NCBI GenBank assembly: GCA_023231475.1
Contig: JALJEE010002316.1
Coordinates: 1-64,000, forward strand
Direction of reading: 5' to 3'
From: Seison nebaliae
Lineage: Eukaryota; Rotifera; Pararotatoria; Seisonacea; Seisonidae
DNA length: 64,000 bases
Shown here piece by piece: positions 34,303 through 45,918 of this stretch. The notes under the pieces are model-generated. The model made no database searches. It was not told the origin of the DNA and saw only the letters and a program-made list of their open reading frames with translations. How positions within the stretch are numbered: the first letter of the stretch is position 1; each line of letters opens with the position of its first letter. The position numbers and the translations under genes are program-made.

Positions 34303-35344
34303 TTACGGATCTTGCACTACATCTTGGTTAATGAATTCATTGATTCTTGCGAAATATGCTAGCGACATGCTTAGTAGTATATGACGGTAACCGCTGAGAT
34401 ATAATGGTGCAACTCTATATTTCTCTGGAATCGCTTCCATTAAAGTTTTGGAATGATCAATCGGAATTAGTTTGTCTGCTGTTCCATGAAGGATGAGAAC
34501 AGGACATTCGACATTCTTAATCTATTAAATTGAAGAAATAATAGTTTAATCGAGAAAAGTTTCAAATTGAACTTTACTAATATTATCGAATGGACACATC
34601 CAGAGGAATCGATTAAAGGATGAAACAGTTCTTAACCCGGTAACGAAAGGAGATTCCAAAATAATTCCAGGAATATTTATTTTTTTATTTTTGCCTAAAT
34701 TATTCGCTAAATCTAAAACTGCGGCCGTTCCTATACTTTGACCGAATAAGATGATCTGCAACCGAATTGAAAATTCTTTTTTGGGTGTAAATTAAATTAA
34801 CTTTGTTTCCCGGTATTCTCAATGTATTCGTTAAGTATTGCCAGACAACATAAATATCCTCATAAAAGTTTTGCTCTGACGGTGATCCACTACTGTATCC
34901 GAATCCTCTATAATCAAACATGACGATATCAATATTCAATTGAGCGCTCAATTCACACATAGTCAATATTGTTCCTCCGATATCTGTCCCATTATAATGT
35001 GCGTTTAACAATACGTAATCAGATGTTCTTATTTTATCATCAACTGGTGGATTTTCACACACTTCACCTGACCTAATATACACTACTACGATGACGTCTT
35101 CATTTTTATGATAACATAATTCCATGACACATTTATATTCACCATACTTCTCCAGGGCTTGTTGGTCTTCTTCATCGTTAAGTTTTATCTGTATGGGAAA
35201 TAAGTCGTCATTTTTTGGTTCACCTTTCACTATATAATATGTGGCCGCTGGTGGACAGAAGGCGAATGAATTTACTATACTAGTCATACCTTCATAACTG
35301 CAACAGAAGCAACATAATTTACAACACGCTTCAATATTACCCAT
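34303..35344 (-). CDS. ABHD17-like alpha/beta hydrolase (protein depalmitoylase)
   Basis: ABHD17 enzymes remove palmitate from membrane proteins such as Ras and PSD-95 and are themselves anchored by N-terminal palmitoylated cysteines. Exons 35344-34802, 34755-34573 and 34521-34303 give 314 aa. The N-terminus MGNIEACCKLCCFCC carries the Cys cluster and could also be myristoylated (Met-Gly). Hydrolase features are FDYRGFGYSSGSPSEQNFYED, the nucleophile elbow LFGQSIGTAAVLDLA, SPFVTGLRTV, and LILHGTADKLIP (catalytic Asp). The final His is in YRHILL, where relatives have GAGHND. The expected HGN oxyanion motif is diverged (AHYNGTDIGG). The match through the core is good, but the changed oxyanion and His neighbourhoods leave activity uncertain. 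An overlapping upstream frame covers the start (separate entry). Confidence 0.85.
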
Positions 35345-35586
35345 TTCTTGCTGGGACGTTCGATTACAGTTTCGGTATATCTCTTTACGTAATAGTTAGA
35401 GGAGAAGGGAAATAGAGGACTGTAACCAGGTAGTGCGTAACTAGGTTGCTCACGTATGAGGTCTTTGGTGGTCGTTGGACCAAATGTAATACCTTTTCTA
35501 ATCGTTTTGTCTTTCGCATCACGATTTAATATACCTGTAGCAGCAGCATTTTCTTCGATATTTTGTTCTTGTTCGTTGTCAGCCAT
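35284..35586 (-). other. Overlapping upstream ORF (100 codons) at the ABHD17-like start
   Basis: An ATG at 35586 opens a 100-codon frame (MADNEQEQNIEENAAATG...) that runs 61 nt into the ABHD17-like coding sequence in another frame. Its composition is protein-like (for example DLIREQPSYALPGYSPLFPF). I tested joining it to the hydrolase frame through a GT-AG intron at the GTAATATTG site, but the phase does not fit. It may be a regulatory uORF, an overlapping small protein, or a sign of a sequence frameshift that splits one longer protein. Confidence 0.4.
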
Positions 35587-37690
35587 AACGAATCAATATC
35601 TAAAAAGAAACGGAATGTTAAGCGAATTATCTAAATGAGATAATATTATCAAACAATTTTAATTCAATTATTTAACGAAAATTTTTGCAACGTAATTTCA
35701 AACACTCGATGTATTACGTCAATGTTTTTCGAATTACTTTTCAACTTTTGTTGTGCTTTATCGACAAGACAATTTTACCTGAATAAATCGCGTACATTAT
35801 TTTCGTATGAGAATCTAATAAGTTGTAACTGTTTGATAAAGAGAGTAAGAAAGACTCGATGTTCGCAAGAGATTGACAGAGATAGAACAACTTACCATTG
35901 GAAAAAAGACAGATCAATTATTGGAGATGGAACATTAAACCAGAACTAACAGAAAACCAATCAGATTATTTGAAAAAAAGAAAAGGTAGAAATTAAATGA
36001 CCACAATCCTCTATGGACTACAAAGAAAAAAAAATAAATAAACGAACCAAACGAAACGAGAAAACTAAAAATGAAAATCTAAAACCTAAAGTTCTAATTG
36101 TTTTTTATTACTAGAATATATTAGTTCTTAAGTTTCATTTTCACAATATTCGACTTTCAACCAAAAATTCTTTTTTTCATTTTCTTAATATTCAACCACT
36201 AATCTCTATTAACATTAATTTCGAATGACTGAGCATATTTTATTTGTTGTTCAAATTCGAAAAAATTGTTTTTAATGCTACATATAATGTATTTCTTTTA
36301 AGAATAAGACCAAAACCAACAAAGTTTATCTATCTTATGTGGATGAGAAATATCGAATAATCATAACGGAATGTTTGATAAATGAACACAATATAATATG
36401 AATAAGAAGTTTTTAGATGACGATGTCATTGCTTGTTGTTCTACCTCAATCGTATGATATAGGCAGGAGGAAGATTTACATAAATTCAGACATCAACCGA
36501 TTGAGTGTACATTTAAATTAATAAGTATGTCCTTCATCTCAACTTACATTCCTCTTCACTTCTACTTATACTAATGGTCGAAATTTCGTGATTCATAGTG
36601 AAATAATTCAAATGAGGACTTTAGAGACACACACTTTGTACTTCAGTGGACTGCTTCATTTTTTTTAATCCGAAAATTGTCCAATTTACATTAATTTCAA
36701 AGATAATCATTTCTTATGCGCCCACATTTACCATACATTGTTCTATTACAACTGTAAGAGATCATGTTCCAAACAAAACCAATAATGTTGTTTTGTATCG
36801 TATCAATCAACTTTTGAAAATTATTTCATGATTAGAACGAAACATTAATTTCAAGTTACTTTCATGCATATTCACATTTTTTTATTTCCGCAAAACATAA
36901 AATGCATACATAATAGATAATGACATTCATATATCACAAAATGAAAAAAGTTATAGGAATAATAAACGTTTTTCCCTATATAAAGTTATATTATTATTAT
37001 TATTATTATTTCTTACCACAATGTGTGGTCGACAAATCTCATGAGGGATAAAGTTGAGAGAAAAAGATTAAATTTATTTAAATATAACTTTAAAAAAGAT
37101 TATATATCATCAATTTCGTTATTATCGATTATCTGCCCATTTTAGTATGAAATGAGCATTAAAAATATTTTTTCTCAGAAAAAAAATTGTTTTAGATATT
37201 AGGTATTATGTTTTAGCCTTTTCTCAAAATTCTTTATAAAGTGAGAAATGGTCAGTGATTCTATAATAACGAACGATAATGCTCACTTAACGATTAGGAA
37301 ATATTTTATTAAATCTCTTCGATTTGAAACAAATAGAAAATATTTAAAGGAAATATTTTTCTTAGACTAAATATGACCATCTCTCAAATGACGTTTTGAA
37401 GATCCGGTCAAGTAAGACTGATATACGAAGGGATTGGACGACATGTATCATCAAATAAACATTATTGATTAAGATCAATAAATTAACGCAAACATACTTA
37501 CCGTTGTCCAGTTTAGTAATAAACTGAAGAATTTCATTTTGAAAAAATGCCATGTAATTTCTCCGCAATAACTAAATTCTCATATTTTGAACTTCGATAT
37601 TATTGTGGATGAAGGAGAGATGATGCAAGTGACATATGGCAATAAGAAAAATTTTCAATTTTATTTACAACAGACAAATGATGAAAGAAA
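35587..37690. other. 2.1-kb intergenic region
   Basis: No gene recognised. It contains a short (ATT)n microsatellite and generic AT-rich sequence. Open frames of 61-75 codons here have no domain pattern. Promoter elements of the ABHD17-like gene must lie near its left end. Confidence 0.4.
36987..37011 (+). repeat. (ATT)n microsatellite
   Basis: About eight tandem ATT triplets in intergenic DNA. Confidence 0.85.
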
Positions 37691-39320
37691 TTAGTGAAGT
37701 TGTTTAACTAGATCGATAATCTGTTCTATGAGAATGAATCCGAAAGAGACAATTCCATTCCCACCCTCCACATTACACAAGAGAGAAAGAGTAATATCGA
37801 TAGTTGAATGATCGAATTGAAGAGCATTTGGAATGATTAATAAGAGACTGGTCGAACCAACGGAACCGCCTGAATGGAAAATATAATTTTTCCCATTTTC
37901 CACACGATCGACAAACTTGTCATATTCCTTCGTGTCTAATTGACAGTTGTCCATCTTAATTCGAGGTGATGATGCCCATCCGAGACCATAATTCGTACGA
38001 AATTGATGTAACTAGAATAAATGATAAATAAAGGATAAATAAATGATAAAAAATGAACTGATGTTATTGGTTTCCATTCATTTAAAATTGAATTTTTTTT
38101 GAAAATTTGAGATTGTCTAATTCCCAATTTTCGGAATAATGGCGAAGAATTCAATGGGAATTGTTCCACATCTAATCGATTGGAGATGACGAGTAATAAG
38201 ATATCGGAGAAAGTCAATAAATCGTTCACATTCGAAACGATACCACCACCTGCCCATTTATTCGAATTGTTAATAGGAGGAGCATTCATGAAAACATTCT
38301 GACTATTCATTCTCCATCTCCTATTGCCATTGGGTAGATGTGGAATGAAAATGGATTTATATTGTTGAGGAACGTATTGATAATATTGCATTCGATTATC
38401 TTGCAGATAAAATGGATAATCGAACGATGTATATTTCATTTGTAACACATCGAATAATTCATTCATAATTAAATTGAAATAATCTTCTTTTTTCTTCTTT
38501 TTTTCTCCGCATTTTTCTAGTGAAATTCTGATCGCTTCATTTATGACTTGTGTGAGGAGTGTATAACCATAAGTCGAATAAGAACCTTCACCATCTTCCG
38601 ATTTTATTAGATCATCATTCTTGAATAATTCCAATGAATTTTTAGATTCATAAAATTGGCGATTCGAATAAAATTCATGTCGATGAATTAATTTCTCTAA
38701 TAATATCGATCGATCCTCTTCATTCTCTATTGTCTTCTCATCAGAAAATCGCTTGTAATGTCGAATTCCTCCCGTATGACTTAAAAGTTGACGGATCGTT
38801 ATATCTTTCTCTTTCTTCGGGAAAGTTTCTTCATCAATATATTTGTGAATTGAATCATCTAACGATAAGACTTCTCCTTCCTCCAATATGCCCAGAAGGA
38901 AAGCAGTTAATGGTTTGGATATACTGGCAATTCGACAGACATCTGATGACGAACAACGTTCGCCACTTTCCAAATTTTTGTAGCCACTTCCAAACGAATA
39001 ATGTTTCACAACTAAATGGAAATTAATAAATTTCAAATTAATTATATTAATAATTAATTAACTAGTTGTTGCATTCTCTCGTTTTTCATGTAAACTCACC
39101 CCACAACTAATTCCTGGAAATGATAATTTTGTCTAAAAAAATAAAATTTTCAAAATTTCCAAAAATTTCAAACTCGATTCAAATCCAATTGAGATTGAAT
39201 TAGACCTTTTAATTTTTTTTCATTTCTCTCTAATGATTTCTCTTCAAACCAGAATGGTAAAGTGGCACCAGCAAAAATGAAGGGGGAATTTAATTGGAAT
39301 AATTTCCAGAATTTTTTCAT
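37691..39320 (-). CDS. LACTB-like serine beta-lactamase-fold protein
   Basis: Related to LACTB, a mitochondrial penicillin-binding-protein-fold peptidase of the intermembrane space. Four exons (39320-39174, 39132-39063, 39011-38059, 38011-37691) splice in phase to 496 aa. Catalytic motifs are the SxxK box in CRIASISKPLTAFLLG, the Tyr motif in YSTYGYTLLTQVIN, and HSGGSVG in the KTG position (LACTB has HTGGAVG). LLSHTGGIRHYKRF matches the LACTB LLISHLSGIRHYEK region closely. The N-terminus (MKKFWKLFQLNSPFIFAGA) is basic then hydrophobic, compatible with mitochondrial import, but this is not proven. A middle segment with QYVPQQYKSIFIPHLPNG is longer than in typical class C beta-lactamases. The animal LACTB assignment is well supported; there is no sign of recent bacterial origin because the introns are native. 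Confidence 0.9.
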
Positions 39321-39437
39321 TTTCCATCAAAAACGGTTTTGATGAATTCTTCGAAAAAAGTGGAAACTACTTATATGAGATATTAATCTAATTGATGATG
39401 AAAAAAGAAAATAATATTGAGATGAGATTGTGTTAAT

Positions 39438-40978
39438 TCATTGAATGGAAATGAAATATCCTCCAATAATAATTATTATGTAGAGAAAGAAAAGAAATCG
39501 ATCGAGAATTAACGATATTAAATACCATTCGATATCGATTTGACATCGTTCTTCATTCAATTCCACATGTAACATCTTCCAATGATGGAGACTTTTCGCC
39601 ATCATATACAGGAGCCGATTGATGGAATGTTGATGATTTTCTTCTTTAAAATTTTGATGGTTTTCTTCTTTAGAATTTTGTTGAATTTGTTTCGAAATTA
39701 ACAAACTATTTTTCTTAATTCTCTTCAGAAATTCTTCATCATTCCGACATCTTTCTTTCGATTTCCTTCAAATATTTTAAATAATGAGAAAAAAGAGAAT
39801 AAATTATGAAACTGAAGAAGATGATTTTTATCTCTCATATTCAATCGAATTTCCCATAAACAAACATATGTTGAGAGTCGAGTGAAGAATAAATGACGTA
39901 GCCAGAAAGGTGCTCGACATTGTAAGGTGATAGTAGAATTGGATGATATTGAACTGATGAAAATTGAGAGAATAATCGACGTCGTATTTGCTAATAATGA
40001 GAAATAGAGTAATCGATAAATGAACGGTGAATTCTGCCATGACGATCGAGATAATTTCGATTGGAATTCAATCGACAATAATGACAAGAGAATTATAATG
40101 AAATTGAATAATCCAATGACAATTCTCTCACGTCGATATGTTGGTAAAATGAAAATTATGGTGGCTAAAATGAATGATGCAATTCCACTGATATGTAACG
40201 TCCAATGATAAATTGATCCATTTCTTTCCAAATTCAAAGTTAAAATATATTGATCTTTCTCACGATATGGGAAGATGTGTTCGATACCGTCAGAAACGAT
40301 CCAAGAACTGAGAGAAGAAATTTGATCATCCACTTTGGTGACGGTTCGATTATCGAACAAATTCAATTTCATATGACTTCCCATCGGTGACGTTATCTTT
40401 CAATTAAATTATATTTAAATAAATTTTAAAAAATTCAAACAATTAAATGATAAAATTTGATATGAGTTCTTAAGGAAATTCTCTCGTTAAATAATCGAAG
40501 TTTGATCGTTCCAAAAACGATTTGTTTCACTTCGCCATTAGATGAGATTTGAATATCGGATCGTCTCGAAACGAATTCACTATCAATGAAATTGTTAATG
40601 ATGAAATTGAATGATAAATAACCCGTGATAAATTAAGAGGTTTGGAGTCCAAATGAATTTCTCGTCAATTTCCATAAAAGTGATGGAAGAGTAATTGGAT
40701 GGATTCCATTGATGGAATTGATCGATCCATTTCAATTCCAATTTAAAATTAAAGATTGCGTAAAAGTCATCGATATCGAGAAATTGGAGATGTTTCAAAT
40801 GAATATAAACTGGAAAAATTTGATTTATTTCAACTGGTTCGATGAATTTGATGAAATTTGAATTTTCTTCGAATATTTTCAATAATTTCTCTTGTGGATG
40901 ATTTTTAGGGAAAGTGAATGAATGAATGAATGATGAGAATTGATGAATTATTAATAGGAATGAATAGAATCGACACAT
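39438..40978 (-). CDS. Divergent pentameric ligand-gated ion channel subunit lacking the Cys-loop
   Basis: A nicotinic-receptor-like subunit of the plasma membrane. Four exons (40978-40623, 40579-40441, 40396-39813, 39765-39438) join in phase to 468 aa. A signal peptide (FYSFLLIIHQFSSFIHS) precedes a ligand-binding domain with YAIFNFKLELKWIDQFHQWN and KFIWTPNLLIYHGEF, matching the conserved WxDxRLxW and IWxPDixLYN blocks. After SSNGEVKQIVFGTIKLRLF the family should have Cys-X13-Cys, but no cysteine occurs in this stretch. TM1 is HISGIASFILATIIFILP, TM2 follows RRERIVIGLFNF, and TM3 and a C-terminal TM4 (LILDRFLFFLYIIIIIGGYF) are present. There is no vicinal Cys pair. It lies head-to-tail with a paralogue 41 bp upstream. 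Ligand and ion selectivity cannot be read. Confidence 0.85.
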
Positions 40979-41018
40979 CGACAAGAATCTAATTGAAAAT
41001 TAAAGGAAAAGAAAAAAT

Positions 41019-43075
41019 TTATGAATTTTTTCGAAGATATTTCATATCAATCGTTATGATGGTAATAACGATAGCGATAATGAATAAATAAAATAAGAAG
41101 AGAATTCGATCAATAATGAGAGCAAATAAAAAATTCTCCTTCTTTAATCGATTGATTTGATAATCGAATTCTTTCGATTCCTTCACCACTCGATCTAATC
41201 GTTGACTTAATTTCTCCAAAATTTTCTCATTTAAATTTTCAAAATTTTTATAAATTCTTTTTTTTTTCGACGATTCTTCACGTTCATATACATCCTCAAT
41301 AATCTTTTCGTTTTTATCATCTCTTCTCTTCGTCAGAGATGAATAAATAACTTCATTCTCAGAATTGATTGATTGATTATTGAATGATGGTTTTGAATGG
41401 AAATCTGGTGAGGATAGATCAATATCGACAATCGCTGTCTCTTCGTTCAATGTGGTGGATGTTTCGTCATTGGATAGACTGCTTGAAGAGAATGATGACG
41501 ATGGATGAATTAGATGATTAGTCGATGAAAATTGATCATGTTTTTCTTTCAATTGAATAAAAGTTTTCCTTTCGTTACGTTTCCTCAATTTCTTCCGACG
41601 ACTTTTACCATTCAATCGAGTCATTTGTGAATTTTGTCCATCTGATCGAATCGGTTTCGGTGACGATTCATATGGAGATTTTGAATTGTTCATTATTTCT
41701 ATTACGTCCGATTGAAGGAAAACGAATTTGGAGAGTTTATAAAAAATGAAATTATTCGTCCATTTCTTTATCTGGGAATAAATGACGATTAGTTGATTGG
41801 ACGAAGTTGTTGATCGGAGAATAATTTGAGAGTCGGTTCGTTTCGTTAAATTAAAAAGATAAATTGAGAAGGCCAATTGAATAAGAATGATGACTAAAAG
41901 GAAATGATTGAAAGAGACGATATGTGGAATGGAAATGCCAATAGGCAAATAAAATTCGATCATGATCAAAATAATGGATATGATTAAGAAATTTATGATA
42001 CATAAAGTTAAACGTTCACCATCTTCTGGTGAGAGAAGGAAAGTAGCAATGACGATCAATATACATAACATAGTCGGGAGGAGGAAGATTAATGAAAAAA
42101 ATGAATTTCTTCTTTTCAAATTCAAATAAATTAAATGTCGTCCATTCGAAATGGTTTTAGTGATATTCCATTCGATGGTTCCAATATCAGTCCCTAAATG
42201 GAAATTTGTGTCATTTTCTTTCATCATCGACAACTCGTCCAATTTATCCAATTCATTCAAATTCAATTTATATTCATAATTTTTTAAATTTGGAAACTGA
42301 TGGAAATTAAATGAAAAACCATCATAATGGTATTGAAAAATGAACTTGGAACATACAATGCATTTCATCGAAAGGAAAATTGAGAAAGTTATTTTGACAC
42401 ATCGCTGCCATTCGCATTTGATGAGACATGGAAATATTACCGGACGATTCCAATCGACATGAATGAGGCAATTTTTCTGATTCGTCAATTCTCAATTCAT
42501 GTTGACGAATATTGAGGAATTCTCTGAAAAAATAAAGAATTGGAAAGAAGAAGAGAATATGGGAACTGTTTGGAAAATTCGGTGAGAGGAGTCCAAATCA
42601 AATGTGATGGAATATCCATTTCCGTTAAATTTCCATATAAACTTCGATTCCAATTCAATCTATCATCAGTCCATTTCTATCTAATAAGAACGATAATTGA
42701 GTTGAAGATCATATGAAAAAAATCATCCAAACCATCTCCATCATGAAACTGCCATCAATGAAGAGACGTTGAGAATTCTGAAAAAATAATAAAAATTTTC
42801 AAATTTTCAAATAGAAAAAATAATAAATATTTGAAAACAATCTCATCAATCGACAATAGATTGAAATGGACGGAAATTGAACTCTCCTCTCGATTCTTTG
42901 TTAGAATTGGGAAATTGTTTTTGAAATTAACAAAGTCTTTCCACCATTCCATTCTACCATCACCATCGATGATATCTGATATATCTGATTGATATAAAAT
43001 AAATAATTAAATATAAAAAATCGTTAAACTTATCCAGAATAGTTGACATAGGAAGAATGGAATTAAGAAATTCAT
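41019..43075 (-). CDS. Cys-loop ligand-gated ion channel subunit (nAChR-like, non-alpha)
   Basis: Six exons (43075-43030, 42984-42839, 42777-42733, 42676-42567, 42523-42346, 42296-41019) join in phase to 600 aa. A signal peptide (MNFLIPFFLCQLFWI) is followed by SVHFNLLSIDEI, KWTDDRLNWNRSLYGNL and PSHLIWTPLTEF. The canonical Cys-loop is present: CQNNFLNFPFDEMHC (Cys-X13-Cys with FPFD). There is no vicinal Cys pair in loop C, so it is non-alpha by the nicotinic rule. TM1 is SFFSLIFLLPTMLCILIVI. TM2 begins GERLTLCIINFLI, where the Glu at the inner mouth is typical of cation channels. The TM3-TM4 loop is long and Ser/Lys-rich, and TM4 is DRILFLFYLFIIAIVITI. The upstream genes and strand match the paralogue at 39438-40978, so the pair arose by tandem duplication followed by strong divergence. 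Confidence 0.88.
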
Positions 43076-43397
43076 GAAAATCTGTTTTATAAAATAAAAC
43101 TCTAAAAAAAAGATTGAAAAGAATAAAAGAAGGAAAAAAAAGGTGATAAATTAGAATAAATTATTAGTGAAATAAAAAAATTTGAAAAAAAAAATGAAAA
43201 ACATTTGAATATGAATTAGAAAATTTATAATATTCAGAATTCAGATGAAAAATGGTAATCGATAATATTTGAAGAATGATGTGAAGGAAATTAAAAAATA
43301 AATAATAATTATCTTTTTTAATCTAGTGTTATTTCAAGAAAAAAAACGGAAATAAACTTTTGAAATGGACGAAAAATTATGAGAAATTCAATGAAGT

Positions 43398-44522
43398 TTA
43401 TAAAGATTTATCTCGAATAACCGTATCATAACTCGGTGGTAATGTATTATTATCGGGCGGTGCTGACGGTTCCACTTCACTTCCGACTTTTTGGTTCGAT
43501 ATCTGATCCAAACTCTCACTATCCTGTCGAACGTCATTATATCGAGTGTCATTTCCAGTCGATTTTTTAGGACAAGAAAAATGATTCCTTCCGAACCAAT
43601 AAGCTGCACCAATCATAATTATTAAGGCGACGGCTGCTAATACTCCGATGACGGGCTTCAAATATTTCTTGTTATCATTTGGTGGTGGTGCCAACGATTT
43701 ATTATTGGGATAATATCCGATCGGATTCAACATATTTCGTTTACAATGAAATTTATGATTAGTGAGAAAACAATCATTTAATTTAATTTTTAAATTTACA
43801 CCGTAATATGCACAACGTCTCTCCTCAGTAACTGCTGCGAGAAATTGACTTTTAATTTGTGAGGGTATTGGATCTCTTCCAATATCTTCGACGATTCTTT
43901 TCGATTTGATGGAATTATATCCAGTCCAATCGTCTTTCGATTTTCCAAATAAATTACTCTGAGATTGACGACACATATCTTGAGAATTGTACCAACTGTC
44001 TTCAAAAGACGAAGAGAAACCACAATAATGAGAATCGATAAAATCGAATCCGATGGGACATTGTTCAGTATTTTTTGAAAGATGTTCCACAAAAATCACA
44101 TAACCTTCTCCAGTAGGAATATCTCTTGCATTGGATGTAAATGTTAAATTAATACTCTCATTCATAATGAGATGATCGACTTGTTCGTCATAACAAAAAT
44201 AACGGGGACGTGTATTTTTCGATTTTACCAATAAATTATCATATCGGACACATGGATCACCTTTACGTGAAGATCTCAAACTTTTTTTCGAAAAATACAA
44301 ATGGATCGAATCGGACACTTTCTCGATTCGAAAACTACATTTCATCGACTTCGAATATTTGTTCGTGTTCTCATATCTCATGTTAATTCGGAAGTTTTCA
44401 TTCTCGTTGATGTTCTCATGAGAATTTGGTGGGACACACCAAAATTCTTTTTCCAATGAGAAAATGACAGATATTCCACTTGTTATGTAGAAGATGAAGA
44501 ATAATAGTTGTTGTTCCAACAT
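43398..44522 (-). CDS. Type I membrane receptor with CUB-like and C-type-lectin-like domains
   Basis: A single-exon 374-aa protein. A signal peptide (QQLLFFIFYITSGISVIF) is followed by a CUB-like domain (MKCSFRIEKVSDSIHLYFS, CVRYDNLLVKS, NLTFTSNARDIPTGEGYVIF). Then comes a C-type-lectin-like domain (CPIGFDFIDSHYCGF, DSWYNSQDMCRQ, DDWTGYNS) that lacks the usual EPN/WND calcium-binding residues. One membrane segment (VIGVLAAVALIIMIGAAYWF) leads to a cytoplasmic tail of about 60 residues carrying EPSAPP and LPPSYDTV. PSAP and PPxY motifs bind TSG101-type and Nedd4-type WW-domain proteins, suggesting ubiquitin-dependent endosomal sorting; this is inference. CUB plus CTLD receptors occur in invertebrate immunity and development. 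The ligand is unknown. There is no intron, unlike most neighbours. Confidence 0.8.
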   Translation of the reverse strand: MLEQQLLFFIFYITSGISVIFSLEKEFWCVPPNSHENINENENFRINMRYENTNKYSKSMKCSFRIEKVSDSIHLYFSKKSLRSSRKGDPCVRYDNLLVKSKNTRPRYFCYDEQVDHLIMNESINLTFTSNARDIPTGEGYVIFVEHLSKNTEQCPIGFDFIDSHYCGFSSSFEDSWYNSQDMCRQSQSNLFGKSKDDWTGYNSIKSKRIVEDIGRDPIPSQIKSQFLAAVTEERRCAYYGVNLKIKLNDCFLTNHKFHCKRNMLNPIGYYPNNKSLAPPPNDNKKYLKPVIGVLAAVALIIMIGAAYWFGRNHFSCPKKSTGNDTRYNDVRQDSESLDQISNQKVGSEVEPSAPPDNNTLPPSYDTVIRDKSL

Positions 44523-45863
44523 CCAATTAAAATTGCGAAATAACTTTCACCTAATAACAATTATTAATGGCCAACAATTCAAATTATTTTCTTCATAAAC
44601 AACACCATTTAAAAATGATGATTTATTTTTTTCAGATTAAGCTTCAATTCCTCACAAACAATAATATCGCATTTATCACGTCAAAGTCAGGCAAAATTCA
44701 CGTTATTGGGCATCGATTCATTTTAATTATTAGTCATCAATAAATTAATTTAAATTCTATTGTTTCTAATGATACCTGACAATCAATATTATGTAATGAA
44801 ATGTCAAAATCTCTATCAAATAGATCTCAAAGTACGTACAAAAATGTACATAATCAGAATAGTGACAATAATAATTAGATTAATAACAAAAATTCTTTTG
44901 AAAAAATTTAATTTTCGGATTAGGAATTTTATTTTATTTCAATAAATATTCTGAAAGATTAAACGTAAAATATCATGAAGTGTTAGGGTATTATGGGGGT
45001 AAGAGGATTAGGGGAAGAAATAGAATAAAAATGGACTTAGCACGATATAGAGAATTTGGCAATTTGTTTTATAGTTTTCGAACGGATGTTATAAAATCGA
45101 TAGGCCAATGACTGAAGGAATGAATAGTAGTATATATAACTAAAAATTGTTAGAATGTCAAATTGTCATGTTTTCTTATTGTAAAACGTCTCAGGAAAAA
45201 GTGTTTATTTTATCCATTTCCTCTACGACCATCTTCCAGTATTAAACTACTTGCAATTTATTTTAAGAATTATGACGATGACAATGTCATGAGCACTCTT
45301 AATGCCAATGGAAATGAATTAAAATGCCATGATGGAGTTGTTTCCTTTAGAAGTTTCCTGATCAAGTCAAGTGACAAATAATAGCTGGATTCATTACGGA
45401 ACAAGAAAACATTTAACTTAAGATGTTAAAACTTAAGAGGAAATGAATAGAACGATTAAGTTCACGGATGCAGAAGACGTCAGTCGATTTGAAGAGAATT
45501 CGTGCTGTTCGTATGGAAAATGTAGTTAAGATACAAGCACCAGTAAAGGTAATCTCAAAAGAAATAAAATCAATATTTGCCCTAAGAATTTTGTAGAAAA
45601 GAAAGTGTAATCGAATATTAAACTTAACTTTCCATTCACTAGTCTCGCTTTTATGGAATTAGTCTGAATGGAAACCTTTTAAAATGAATTGTTTGAATAA
45701 ATAATCGGAGGGAATTTTTAAGTCGATCTAGTTCTATAAATTGAGATCTGCAATTTGTAATGGAAAGAAATTGAGAAATTTTCTTAATATAATCTAAAAA
45801 TTTTTAAAATTTTAATAATTTCCAATTCTTTTTTCCCCATTCACTTCACTGAATTGACTTTTA

Positions 45864-45879
45864 GTGTGGTGTGTGTGTA

Positions 45880-45916
<37 letters not shown>

Positions 45917-45918
45917 GG
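45864..45918 (+). repeat. (GT)n/(GTAT)n microsatellite
   Basis: A run of GT dinucleotides with GTAT interruptions, alternating purine-pyrimidine, in intergenic DNA. Confidence 0.9.

Noticed and set aside
37691-39320. Horizontal transfer of a bacterial beta-lactamase
   Set aside because: Three short native introns and LACTB-specific motifs (ISKPLT, SHTGGIRHY, HSGGSVG) point to the animal LACTB family.
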